Below are positions 25,374-64,000 of a DNA stretch of 64,000 nt, piece by piece. The notes beneath the pieces were generated by a model that saw nothing but the letters and a program-made list of their open reading frames with translations, was not told the origin of the DNA and made no database searches. A program made the translations under genes and the position numbers. Positions within the stretch are counted from its first letter, which is position 1. Every line of letters starts with the position of its first letter. The DNA is from Elephas maximus indicus. Taxonomy: Eukaryota; Chordata; Mammalia; Proboscidea; Elephantidae. The stretch is from positions 65,018,607 to 65,082,606 of the forward strand of contig NC_064835.1 in the NCBI RefSeq assembly GCF_024166365.1, given 5' to 3'.

Positions 25374-25530
25374 TCTACACGTTGCCGTCGAGTCGATTCC
25401 GACTCCTAGCGACTCTAAAGGACAGAGTAGAACTGCCTCATAGGGTTTCCAAGGAGTGCCTGGTGGATTTGAACTGCCAGCCTTTTGGTCAGCAGCCACA
25501 GCTCTTAACCACTAAGCCAACAGGGTTTCC
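25374..25530 (-). repeat. AfroSINE copy (-) inside L1 ORF2
   Basis: Flanked by TCATTAGTC (25365-25373 and 25531-25539). Removing it restores the usual L1 ORF2 sequence around CATTAGTCATTAGGG, confirming the insertion. Confidence 0.92.
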
Positions 25531-25910
25531 TCATTAGTCATTAGGGAAATGTAAATCAAGGCCACAATGAATACCACTTCACACCCAGTAGGATGGCTAT
25601 AATAAAAAATACAAGTGTTGAAGACATCTAGAAATTGCAACCCTCATACAATGAAGGTGGAAATGTAAAATGATGTAGCCTCTTTGGAAAGCAGTTTGGC
25701 AGTTCCTCAAAAGGTTCCACAGAGTTACACGACACAGCAATTCCACTCCTAGGAGTACATACAAGAGAAATGAAAACATATGTTCCCACAAAAACTTTCA
25801 TACAAATGTTACAGTAGCATTGTTCATAAGAGTCAAAAGGTGGAAACGACCCAAATGTACATAAACTGATGAATGGATAAACAAAAGGTGATGTATTTAT
25901 ACAGTGGAAT

Positions 25911-26064
25911 GACTGTGAATCATTTTGGATATGGGAATTATAATCTCAGGGTCTCCTCTGGTGCCAGCTCTTGATCCAAGAATTCTGACCTGGTTCCACA
26001 ACACATTGGCCCAGAAGTGAAACATGGCCTTTGCTTAAGTCCCACCCTTGCCAAACCCCTCCAC
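25911..26064. repeat. Unclassified 150-bp repeat, copy 1 (inserted in L1)
   Basis: It lies between a near-perfect 16-base direct repeat (25895-25910, 26065-26080; one mismatch, ending ATACAGTGGAAT), so it is an insertion in the L1. It has no poly(A) tail and no recognisable ends. It is near-identical to 26511-26660. Confidence 0.7.
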
Positions 26065-26510
26065 ATTCATACAGTGGAATATTATTTGGCAATAAAAAAA
26101 AATACTGTTAGATGCATCTTGGAAACATTTTGGTAAGTGAAAGAAGCCAGACCCAAAAGACCATATATTGTATGACTCCGTTTATATGAAGTGTCCAGAA
26201 TAGTCACATCTATAGGGACAGAAAGTAGATTAGTGCTTGCCTAGGGCTTGGGGGTGGGGAGGGGATGCTTGTGGCTGGAGGAGACTGGGGGATGATGGCT
26301 ACAAGTGGGTGCAAGCTTTCTTTTGGGGGTAATGAAAAGATTTTAAAATTTTTGGTGATGATGGTTGCATAACTCAGTGGCTATACTAAAAATGTTGAAT
26401 TGCAGGATTTAAATAAATTAATTACAGGATATGTGAATTGTGTTTTACTAAAACTGCTATTAAAAACAACCCTATGCCTAGTGGACACCCAAAGCTTTCC
26501 CCCAAATGAC

Positions 26511-26660
26511 TGAATCATTTTGGGTATGGAAATTATATTCTCAGGGTCTTCTTTGGTGCCAGCTCTTGATCCAAGAATTCTGACCCGGTTCCACAACACA
26601 CTGACCCAGAGATGAAACACAGCCCTTTGCTTAAGTCCCACCCTTGCCAACCCCCCCCAC
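26511..26660. repeat. Unclassified 150-bp repeat, copy 2
   Basis: TGAATCATTTTGGGTATGGA to the C-run and CAC at 26660. It differs from copy 1 by scattered substitutions only and sits just past the L1 3' end. Confidence 0.7.
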
Positions 26661-27456
26661 TCTTAGGAAGCATTTAGGACTTCATTGAAGACGGGGCAGG
26701 GGAGCTAGTGGAGGGGATGACATTACAGAAGAGCAGGCAGCTTTCAAGGGAATATTAGGCATCTGGTTTTCAGGATGCTCTTCTCCAATTTCATAACTGG
26801 GGGCCTTTCCTCAGCCTTCTGCATTCCTCCTTCCCTTGCCCCCTTCCCTGGTCCTCACTCAGGCCATCTCCCCAGCAACTCTCTTCCTTTCCTCTCTGGA
26901 GCAACCCAAATCCCCCCACAGCATCTCTCAGACAGAGCTATTTAGAATCAGACACATCTTTTCTGGCCTTGGTTGTCCCTGAGCTCATATTCTACCAAAG
27001 AAATTTATCAAGATATTCTTAGCAAAGATAAACATCTCCCTAAGAGAATTTTTTTTTTAAGTAGAATAGTTTAACAAACCCCATGTACTCATCACCCAGC
27101 TTCAACAATGATCAGTTTTGCCAACTTGTTTTGCCCTAAGATAGTAAGTTCTTCGCCTCAGTTCTTATTGGGGGGGGGGGGTGGGCATTTAAAATAAAAA
27201 AGAGAGATCTTCCTAGCAGAGCAAAACATAGACTACAGGCTTAACCACTTTCTGTTTTTTCCCCAGTGCCAGGAGTCCGGGGAAAAGAGTGGAGTGTAGG
27301 AGCCCCCACAGACGGAGGGTGGGTGGGTGAGTGGATGGATGCAGGGCGTTGAAGGGCGAAGAATCGGTGGGTTCTGACGTGTGGGGCTCTGGCGGATGCG
27401 GGAGAGAGGGGATTAACATGGGCGCGGAGGGGAGGAGTTCCAGGCCGCGGGCGGGA
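26661..27456 (-). other. Downstream flank and 3' UTR of ATP6V1B1
   Basis: No canonical minus-strand poly(A) hexamer is seen within 450 bases of the stop. Only variants such as GATAAA near 27004 occur. A G-run lies at 27170-27182. The 3' UTR end is unresolved. Confidence 0.4.
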
Positions 27457-56071
<28,615 letters not shown>

Positions 56072-56300
56072 GGCACAGTGGTGGGCTGGGAGCTGAGTGC
56101 CTGAGCCCGTTGGTGGTGGCAGCTATAAAACTCCAGGCCCAGCTGGAGCTGGAGAGAGCCGCCTGGCCTGCCCCAGGCCACCCCTCCCTTCTCCTCTCAC
56201 CGACCTCTCCTCCCCTCCCCCGTGTGGACTGTAAACAGGAAAGTTGGTGCTCTAGCTCTGAGCTCTTCACGACCAGCTCAGCTCTGTGGTGCAGGTGCCC
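56072..56300 (-). promoter_or_regulatory. Proximal promoter of ATP6V1B1
   Basis: Immediately upstream of the start codon on the minus strand. It contains a TTTATA-type element (56124-56129) and a perfect forkhead motif TGTTTAC on the minus strand (56231-56237 on plus as GTAAACA). No CpG island. Transcription start not determined. Confidence 0.5.
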
Positions 56301-56302
56301 TA

Positions 56303-56740
56303 GGTCTCCCCCAGCCAGCTTGGGTCTTCTTAAGTGTTTCTGTCTCATAATGTTAAAATCCCCCTGAAAGCCAGTGTGGTCTCTCTCCATCTGGTCTTAG
56401 GACCCTGTCTCATTTTACATTTCACCACCAGTAGGCCTGCCCCTGAGGTCAGCAGGCCCTGGCCGAGAGCACAAACAGAAGTCCAAGTAAGTTTAAGTAT
56501 TTGGAGTTGAAAATTGAGCTATCAGAATGTAATCATCAAGGTTTCTGAATTATATGTGTGGAAGTATTGAACTGGTATTTTGTAGTGTATATTTCCACCA
56601 CACACACACACACTATCTAGCTGTGTCCGCATGGAGGCCTGTGCTCCACCCAGGACCTTACCACTACTTCCCAGGAGCCCTCCTCACTCCCAGGTGGCTG
56701 AGATGGCTGTGCTCTGAGGGGCTCTAAGGCACTGTGGGCA
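56303..56740. repeat. Local duplication 2, left copy
   Basis: Begins GTCTCCCCCAGCCAGC and runs through CACCACCAGTAGGCCTGCCC and GAATGTAATCATCAAGG to the CA-run and beyond. It is repeated about 956 bases to the right in the same orientation. Confidence 0.85.
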
Positions 56741-57258
56741 GGGGAAGAAGAAGGCACAGGGGTAAGGCTGAATTTCTCTACCTCTGTCCTTGGCTGTTCT
56801 TCTGTCCCTAACCTGCATTGAACTTGAACTTGGTTTTCTCCCTCTGGAACTTCAGGTCTTCCCAACAGTCCCACATCCCCACATCTCTCCCTGATCTCCT
56901 CCCCATGCCTAGTTTCTGGCAGTCTGCCTTTTCCTGGGGTCCTCTCCTCACTATTCCCCTGCCTGCCCTCGCCCTATAACCTAATGCCCTTGTGCAAACT
57001 CCATCTTCATCTTTTTTTTTTTAGTATCAATTCAGGATCCTTTCCTGGCCAGCTTCAGTGCCACCTCCTACAGGGAGCCCACCTGGAATCCTTCAGCCCG
57101 CATGACCATCTGCCTGTTCCCTAGCTTCCAGATGGCTGCAGTGACCCCTCACCTTGGGTTTACCACACCTCTGATCTCTTTCCCATACCATGGCCTTTTG
57201 TAGAGGGCTCTCTTATTACCACCACTCATCTGTGGTCCCCAAAAGCTGGGCCTGTGTC

Positions 57259-57700
57259 TCCCCCTGATGGGAGACTTGGATCTCCTTAAGTCTTTCTGTC
57301 TTACAGTGTTGAAAACTCCCTGAGAACCAGGGTGGTCTCTCTCCTTCTGATCTTAGGACCCTGTCTCATCTCACCTTTCACCACCAGTAGGCCTGCCCCT
57401 GACATCAGCAGGCCCTGGCTGAGAGCACAAATGGAGGTCCACATATGTATAAATATTTGGAGTTAAAAATTGAGCCATCAGAATGTAATCATCAAGGTCA
57501 CTGAATTATATGAGTAGAAATCATTGACTTGGCCAATATTTTGTTTGGTATGTTTTCACCACACACACACACACACACAGTCTATCTATGTCCATATTTG
57601 GGCCAGTATTCTACCCAGGACCTCACCACTGCTTCCCAGGAGCCCTCCTTATGGGTGGCTGAGGGAGCTGTGCTCTCCCCTGGGCCCACAGATGTGGCAT
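57259..57700. repeat. Local duplication 2, right copy
   Basis: Same landmarks, same order, as the left copy. The offset is 956 at two landmarks, growing to 965 after the (CA)n. Confidence 0.85.
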
Positions 57701-58210
57701 GGGTCTGTAGGGGGCAAGGCAGGGTGAAGCTGCGTACTTGGGCCTGCCCAACCAGGTCTGCGCTGGGCACTCCCACAACTCATTTCAGACTCAGGATTTC
57801 CTGGTATTTCCACACACTTCCCAAAACTATACCACCTGGGCAGAGAGAAGCATAGACACACAATTTTCTGAGGATCCCGGGCTCCTAGCACCACATTTTG
57901 GGTGGCTCGGGGCAGCCAACTTGAAACCAAAGCATCGACTGTTTCCCAGGGCAGGTTGCTTTTCTTTCTCCCCACACAGTTGAAATCCAGCCCGTGCCCT
58001 CCCTCTTGCCTGAGGAGTCTGTTGCAGCCTCCAGCCTTTCTCCCAGTCCTCATTCTTCCAAAGAACTGTCTAGTAGAGGGCAGGAAGGACAGGGTTACTA
58101 CAAAGGGGAGCTTGAGGAGATCTTTGTGGTGACCAACCGGTTCTGTATCCTAACTGCTGGGAGGGATGGTTACTGGAGTCTACATATGTGATAAAAATGA
58201 CTTGGGACTG

Positions 58211-58228
58211 CACCCACCCACCCACCCA

Positions 58229-58265
<37 letters not shown>

Positions 58266-58274
58266 ACACACACT
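58211..58274. repeat. (CCCA)n and (CA)n microsatellite
   Basis: ACCC units run into about twenty-five CA units. Confidence 0.95.
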
Positions 58275-58924
58275 CGGTACCAGTGTTGGCTTCCTGGTTT
58301 GGGTATGGTACTATAGTAGACATAACCATTGAAGGAAACTGGATGAAGGCCACACAAAACCTGTCTGTACTACATTTGGAGGTTTCCCGTGATTGTATCA
58401 TTATTTAAAAAATAAAAAGTTAAACAAAACTGTCTCTCTTGAGCAAAATAATTTAAAAAAACAAAAAAAGTTTCACCTGTGGTGTTTTTGATGGACAGAC
58501 CCTTGAAAGCACATGGGGTCTTGCTTGGGGTTACCTTTGATGTCCTTTCTCCCTCCCTCTGGATTCTGGTCTTACCTTTCATCGTCACTCTCTTGAAGGA
58601 CTTAAGTTTCCTTCTTCCAAGGATTTTTATATTTGAAAGAGGAGCTTGCAAAGGGCAATGCTTAACCAAAGAAGGCATCGGTGTTGATGTGGTGGGCCTT
58701 GGGATGCTTGGGTAGGCTATAATTTGTAGTGGGGGTCATGTGCCTGTCAACCCACACACGTGGGCATCCCAGTGCCCCCACAACTGTGAGCATGGTGCCT
58801 AGTTTCTGCCCTCTTTCAGTCAAGCTCCCCTGACTCAGCCCATTTTTCTCCCCACTGAGGACAGAGAGGGTTGACGCTGAGTGGTGCAGTGGGGGCTATT
58901 TCCCTTCTTGTCACCATTTTTCCT

Positions 58925-58930
58925 TTTATT
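58925..58930 (-). promoter_or_regulatory. Poly(A) signal of VAX2
   Basis: AATAAA on the minus strand about 230 bases after the VAX2 stop codon, giving a short 3' UTR. Confidence 0.6.
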
Positions 58931-59156
58931 TCAGTGAGATACACGCACACAGCACTCGCACACACAAGCTGCAGAACCAAGGCCATTTGGTCGAGAGTCT
59001 CTGAGCCGGAGGGAGGGTGGGGGAGGGCATGTGGCTGCCACCCCCCCTTTGCCTCCAGGGGCCTGCTCAGTGTGGGCCTGGGCCTCGACTGCTGGGGCCC
59101 GGGAGGCTGGGGTGGTGCTGTGCTCGGGGACTCGGTGTCAAATAGGGGTGGTAGGC

Positions 59157-59588
59157 TTAAGTGTTAGCTTTCTTGCTGCCAGGGCTGCCTACTTTCTGTT
59201 CTAGCCGGCTGTAGGGCTCAAAGGCTGAGGAGCCCAGTTCGTACCCAGCAGGCAGGTCCAGGAGCGGGGCCGCAGAAAAGCAGAGGGGCGGCGGAGAGGG
59301 CAGCAGTGGGGGGGACGTCGAGGCCGCAGTCAGCTGGTTGAGGCGCAGGGAGGAGTTCCTGGGGTCACCCGAGGAGATGCCCCTATGGCTAGCGGACAGG
59401 ACTGGCAAGCTGGGGGTCAGTGCCAGGAGGCCTGGGGCCCTGGGCACAGAGAGCAGGCGGCCCTGCTCCAGCAGCTGCAGGATGTTGGAGGTGGCGAAGG
59501 CCTCAGAGGTGGAGGACGCCCGCTTCTCCAGGTCTCTGCTCTGGTCTTTCTTCTGCTTGGTGCGGCGGTTCTGGAACCAGACCTTCAC
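59157..59588 (-). CDS. VAX2: VAX2, terminal coding exon (partial gene)
   Basis: Last 143 residues of VAX2, a homeobox transcription factor that sets ventral identity in the developing retina. The exon opens inside homeodomain helix 3 with [14 protein letters not shown], the sequence-reading helix, at the usual intron position. Conserved blocks follow: [73 protein letters not shown], and the C-terminus KKANT with TAA at 59159-59157. The acceptor is CCCCAAG rather than CAG, an allowed AG. The N-terminal part and the rest of the homeodomain lie right of the window; none of the remaining 4.4 kb encodes them. Intact and in frame. VAX1 is excluded by the conserved C-terminal block and by the neighbours. 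Confidence 0.95.
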   Translation of the reverse strand: MKVWFQNRRTKQKKDQSRDLEKRASSTSEAFATSNILQLLEQGRLLSVPRAPGLLALTPSLPVLSASHRGISSGDPRNSSLRLNQLTAASTSPPLLPSPPPLCFSAAPLLDLPAGYELGSSAFEPYSRLEQKVGSPGSKKANT

Positions 59589-62520
59589 CTTGGGGCAGAG
59601 GGTGGGCAAGGGGTTGTCAGGAGGAAGGGGGAGGGGCAAGGCAAGAGGGGATGCAGGGAGAGAAAGCAAGGAAGCAAAAGGGCAGAGTCCAGAGCAGAGG
59701 GAAGGAGGGGGTAAAGGAAAGTAGGGGCAGGTAGAGGAGACAGGAGGGAAGGGCAAGGGCCAAGGGAAGAGTCAGTGGACAGGGGAGAGGGGAGTGGTGG
59801 AGCAAGGAGGAGGGAGAGGGGAAGAAGAGCAATAGATTGTCATTAAAGTCCTCCCACAACCCATCTGCTCTGGGTAAACTGATGAGGGACCCTGGATCCC
59901 CAAATTGTGGATCCCCCCCACCTCTGCTAAGCTGGGTCTGGCCTAGGATGGAGGAATGGATTGGCAGATGGACAGTGGAAGTTCCACCCTGGCCCACACA
60001 CCCTATGCCACACACTGTCTCTTCTTAGCCAAGTTCACGGCTTCAGCCACCATTATTTGGTACAATTCCCACCTCTACCTCAGGCCCAAGGCTCTGACTG
60101 AGTTCCAGGCCATGTATCCAACCCTCTGTTAGACATCTCCCCATAGATGTCTCAAAAACACTGAAACTCCACACACACAAACCAAGCTCAGATGGCCTCC
60201 TCTGGCCTGGGGCCTCTCCCAGATGCCCTCTTTCATCATGGACACCTCCAGCCACCAAAGCAGAAACCTGGGGGGACCCGCAGAGCCTCCTTCGGGCCTC
60301 CTGCACACTCCCACTTCCCAGTGCAGACCTGGTTCTCCTCCTGTGACGTCTCCTGCGTGGACCACCACAGCAGTCTGTACAGCAGGGCCTCCCAACCCTG
60401 GCTATCCCCCCATGAGAACCACCTGGGGAGCTTAAACTGCTAACTCAGACCTAACCCTCGACCAGTCGGCTCAGAACGGTGATGGGTGGACTCGGATACT
60501 AGTGCTTTTAAAAGCTCACCTGATGATTCCAAGGAGAGCGAACCACTGCTCAAAGGGTCTCTCGGCAGCAGGTCTGAACTCTAACATCCATAGGGCCAAA
60601 GGCAAGAGGAAACATGGGGGGTTCTGGGTCCCGGCCCACCCTGGCTCCAGCCACACTGTGTGGACCTTGCTAGCATGGATGGGCACTTCGGTGCATGTCA
60701 AAGCTCTGTTCTCACTCTGCAAACAGCGCCCCTCACCCCTTCTTGGGTCTCGGGATGTGAATAATGGCTGTATGGTCTCTTGGCAGGACTGACCTGGAGA
60801 AGGGCCCAGGCAGGTGCTTGAAGCAGACTCTGGGACACTTGGCAGGGAATTCTGGAACCTGGGTACTTGGGGTATTGTCCAGGAGGTGGGGCACCACCTT
60901 CTGGTGGGCATGGCCCTTTGGTCCTGCAGTCTTCCCTCCATGGGTAGGAGCACCACCAGAGCGGCACCAGACCCAGGATCCAGACCAGGATGGGACCATG
61001 TCTACCTCCAATCATGGCCCCTCTTCTCCCCTCCCCTGCCCCCACCTGTGGAGTGAGCTCTCTCTAATCCAGTGGGATCTTGCCATCCCTCTGTTTGAAC
61101 TTCAGCAGCCCCCTTGTGCCCCATCAGCTTTAAAGACCAAGCTTCTTAATGTGCTAATAACTGTAGCAGGATGTGGCAGGGTGTTGGGGGGACTTCCAAT
61201 GGCCACACACTCAAAGCTGGGGACAAAGAGGTCCCAAGTACCTCCTATAGAGGGCCATCAAGAACAAACCAGAGACCTTTGTCAGGGCCTATGAGAAAAG
61301 GCAGCACTAGCCCTGCTGGCACCACCCAGCACCCAGCACTCCAACCCTCTTCCTGGTCCCCATGAGAAAAGGGGGACCAGGAGGGGAGCTTGCTGGTCAG
61401 CCCTGTGGAAGTGCAGTGTGGATGGCGACAGGAGGGTCCCTCTCCTTTCTGAGGGGGTTGCCTCCCCCACAGAAGGCAAGTGCAGGGTGCTGAAAGAGTC
61501 ACTGTAGGGACTGGACATGCCTGCGAGAAGAAGAGACTACCGTTCACTCTCTGGCTGGAACACTTGTCAAGTCACACATCTGCAGGCCCACATCACTGGT
61601 GCCACCATTGGAACATGTAGACTTGTGTCCCCAGGGGCACAGAGGCTGGCTCTGCCTCTCACCTGGAGAACAAAGAGGGCTGGCTGCTGGCAGAGCCGAC
61701 TGCACCAACAGGAACATGGAATACAGGGCCTGAAAGAAAGGCTGGGCAGGCCTCCTTGCTTCCCTCTAGCTTTCAGAAAACGTTAAGAGTCCACAAGGCC
61801 CGTGGCTCCTTCACATGGAGAGGTGTGAAGAGGAGGCACCTTGCCAGGGTGAGAATCATCAGCCGAGCTATGCTGCCTGGGGCCTGGGGTGATGCTGAAC
61901 AGTGCCACCAGAAACCATGGCCACCTATAGGAGCAACCACTCCTCCAGCAAAGGGCTCCAGAACAGCCAGGCCTGGGTGCCTCCCCAGCCTTCCCTCAGA
62001 AGGGGCCCAGTGATTTAAAAAAGATCTCTGCTTCCCTAACTGCCACCGCCCTAACCCCAACCCTGGAGGAGGTAGCTGATGGTGGGGAGCAGGTGGCTCC
62101 AGCAGATCACACTGCCCTCTGGAGGTTGCAATGGGAGGTGTTAAAACGTGCATGTGCTCCTTGCCCTTGCAAGCTCCACCCCCAACCCCGCCCCAGCCCT
62201 GTGTCAGGCCTATTTGCGTCGGAAGGGGAGGAGAAGATACGATTTTAAACACACATGAGTTTGGTGCTTTAGAGGGGATTACATTGAGTTTCAATAACCA
62301 AAAGTGTCTAGAACATTCTGGGATCTACTTGAGATTGAGCGATTGATTCACTCATTAGTTCGACAAATGTGCGTTGAGTGCTCACTATGTGCCAGGCACC
62401 GTTCTAGGCTTGGGGGACCAGCAGTGAGCAAAGCAGAGCAGATGCTCGCCATATGGAGCGGACAGACAGTGTAATGTGGGAGACAGGCAATAGACAAGAA
62501 ATGAAGGCAGACTCGTATAC
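59589..62520 (-). other. VAX2: VAX2 intron 2 (part)
   Basis: Large intron to the right of the terminal exon. Apart from a MER5-type MITE near 60388-60566, I see no exon. Conserved non-coding elements cannot be judged by eye. Confidence 0.5.
60388..60566. repeat. MER5-type hAT-Charlie MITE
   Basis: CCTCCCAACCCTGGCTATCC at left, CACCTGATGATTCCAAGGAG at right, with the paired-end layout. Confidence 0.55.
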
Positions 62521-62523
62521 CTG

Positions 62524-62697
62524 CTGGAAATCCTGGTGGCGCAGTGGCTAAGAGCTAACTAGGGCTGCTAACCAAAAGCTCGGCAGTCCGAATCCACCAG
62601 GTGCTCCTTGGAAACCCTATGGGGCAATTCTACAGCGTCCTATAGGGTTGCTATGAGTTGGGATCGACTCTATGGCAACGGGTTTTTTTGTTTGTTT
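62524..62697 (+). repeat. AfroSINE copy (+) with target-site duplication
   Basis: Flanked by TATACCTG (62516-62523 and 62698-62705). Full length, with B box GCAGTCCGAATCCACCAGGT. Confidence 0.92.
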
Positions 62698-63244
62698 TAT
62701 ACCTGTCAGGTGGCAATAAGTGCTTTGAGCAGTGTTTCTCAATATATTTGTGGTGAGGAACCACTTTTTAAAGTTTCCATTCTGTTGTAAAGTACAATTA
62801 AAATGAATTATTAGAAAAATTGCTTTATACATTTCAAAATCCTCTCTATTTTTGTCCCTAATTTGTCACGGATGTCTAAGAGTTTGTGGGCTGGCACTGG
62901 TCCGAGGGACACACTCTGAGGGAACTGTTTTAGAGAAATGTGCCATGGTAAGGGGGGAGCAGCAGGAGGCAGTGACCATTTATTAATGGTGGCACTTGAA
63001 GGCGATATTGTAAGGCACAGGAAAAGAAGACTCAAAAAAAAATATTTTTTTTTTGGAAAGAAGAAAACACTTCTGTTTGTCACTCTTGGAATTTAATCAC
63101 TCAATGACGCCATCTCACCAGATCCTTGGCGATCCTGGGTCTGCAGGTGGTGGCATCCTTTTCCCTTGCATGAACTCCTCCTGGCCTCTTTGCCTGGCTA
63201 GCACTTACCCCTCTTAGGACCTCATGCCAGGCACTACCTCTAGG

Positions 63245-63375
63245 AACCCCTGTACCTCAGTTTCCTCATCTCTAAAATGGGGAAGAGAATATCTAAGCCA
63301 TTGTGGGGATTCATTTAAAAGATCCATGTAAAGGGCTCGGCGTCATGCCTAACCCGCGTTAAATGTGAGTTACTA
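63245..63375. repeat. MIR-type SINE relic
   Basis: CCTCAGTTTCCTCATCTCTA, AAATGGGGAAGAGAATA and the AAAGGGCTCGG end, all hallmarks of MIR. Confidence 0.75.
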
Positions 63376-63741
63376 TTTTTTATCTCACGTTCTCGGCTCC
63401 TAGCTCAGAACTAGGGGGAGAAGGCAAACACAGAAGTAGTGGTTCCTGCCTTCAGGAAGCTGCTGGTCTAGTCAGGAGGCAGCACTAGCACTCCAAGCAC
63501 TCAGAGGGCAGCTGGGTACAAAGACAGTGGCAGTAGCAAGGGGTGTGACCCAATGCAGAATAAGCGACTTTTACAAGGTGGTCTTCCACACATCCTGTCC
63601 TTTGTTCCGCTCTGGGCTGTGGGCTGGCTCTGGCCTGGGGAGTCTCCTGTGAGGATGGGTCTGGAAGGGGAGAGAGGAAATGGAGGCAGGTGGAACAGGG
63701 CCCGGGTACTGGCACACTCATTTTGGGAACACTTTCGGGCT

Positions 63742-64000
63742 GGATCAGGGATTCTCCATCCTGGTGCACACTGGAATTACTTGGGGACTTTTTTCTAAAC
63801 CCCAATGCCCAGTCCCCATTCCACACCCATTACACCAGAATTTCTAGGGGGTGGGGCCTAGGCACCTATATATGTATATATGTATTTAAAGCTCCAGTTC
63901 TACTCTGTCCTATAGGGTTGCTATGAGTCGGAATCGACTGGACGGCAGTGGTTTTATTTAAAACTCTGTGGGTGATTCAAATGTGCTGCTGGCCTTGCAA
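63742..64000. repeat. MER5-type MITE split by an AfroSINE, running off the window
   Basis: GGTGCACACTGGAATTACTT at the left and GGTGATTCAAATGTGCTGCT at the right are MER5-like ends. The AfroSINE at 63891-63954 breaks it, with TATTTAAA on both sides. Confidence 0.65.
63891..63954 (+). repeat. AfroSINE tail fragment in a MITE
   Basis: TCTACTCTGTCCTATAGGGT and GAGTCGGAATCGACTGGACG; only the RTE-like 3' half was inserted, flanked by TATTTAAA (63883-63890 and 63955-63962). Confidence 0.85.

Larger units (their letters stand above)
18970..26460 (+). mobile_element. Old L1 LINE, fragmented, with several later insertions
   Basis: ORF1-region sequence is visible at 19200-19375 and 19880-20640 (GGAGCCTCAGAGATACATGG, AAACATTAATTTACACATCC), with more of it at 21615-21680. 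ORF2 runs from about 22240 (TTGGAGACTTCAATATCCCA) through 23540-24120 (AAAGCCCAGGACCAGATTTT, GATCAGGAACAAGACAGGGA) to about 25900. A 3' UTR ends near 26460. Many stops, deletions and frameshifts; no functional protein. It is interrupted by a Tigger-like element (19376-19874), an AfroSINE (20678-20845), another AfroSINE (25374-25530) and an unclassified repeat (25911-26064). Confidence 0.85.

Noticed and set aside
56124-56129. Minus-strand TTTATA as a definite TATA box
   Set aside because: Position is plausible but the sequence is not a clean TATAAA on the coding strand; kept only as part of the promoter entry.
59338-59734. Three long plus-strand open frames
   Set aside because: GC-rich antisense shadows of the VAX2 terminal exon and its acceptor region.

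Overview
This is a vertebrate nuclear genome window, from an afrotherian mammal (elephant, sea cow, hyrax, tenrec group). More than twenty copies or fragments of the tRNA-headed AfroSINE family are visible on both strands. Their signature is GTCGAGTCGATTCCGACTC, or its reverse complement. An RTE-type LINE fragment sharing that 3' end is also present. I cannot name the species from sequence alone; an elephant-like genome is my best guess.

Four protein genes lie here in the order known from human chromosome 2p13.3, read in the opposite orientation. From left to right: the 3' end of TEX261 (+, last two exons, 454-840); all five coding exons of ANKRD53 (-, 9849 down to 4324); all fourteen coding exons of ATP6V1B1 (-, 56071 down to 27457); and the last coding exon of VAX2 (-, 59588-59157). 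TEX261 and ANKRD53 converge. ANKRD53, ATP6V1B1 and VAX2 are transcribed in the same direction. The splice phases close perfectly for the complete genes, giving 544 codons for ANKRD53 and 513 for ATP6V1B1; the latter equals the human B1 length. No gene shows a frameshift or internal stop.

Region by region: 1-1350 TEX261 end; 1350-4323 gap with an L2 relic; 4324-10260 ANKRD53 with a CpG-island promoter; 10.3-27.4 kb repeat-filled intergenic DNA (young L1 3' end, ERV LTR, RTE fragment, an old L1 interrupted by a Tigger-like element and SINEs); 27.4-56.1 kb ATP6V1B1, with most of its length in two big introns (35.7-47.0 and 47.1-55.9 kb) rich in L1 and AfroSINE; 56.1-59.1 kb upstream region carrying a local tandem duplication; 59.2-64 kb VAX2 last exon and intron.

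The genes do not form a pathway. TEX261 is an ER membrane trafficking factor, ANKRD53 an ankyrin-repeat spindle protein, ATP6V1B1 the renal/inner-ear V-ATPase B1 subunit, and VAX2 an eye-patterning homeobox factor. I found no undescribed biological system. The best leads are a GC-AG intron in ATP6V1B1, a forkhead motif in its promoter, two local duplications, a Tigger-like element with GC-rich cargo, and an unclassified 150-bp repeat present twice.
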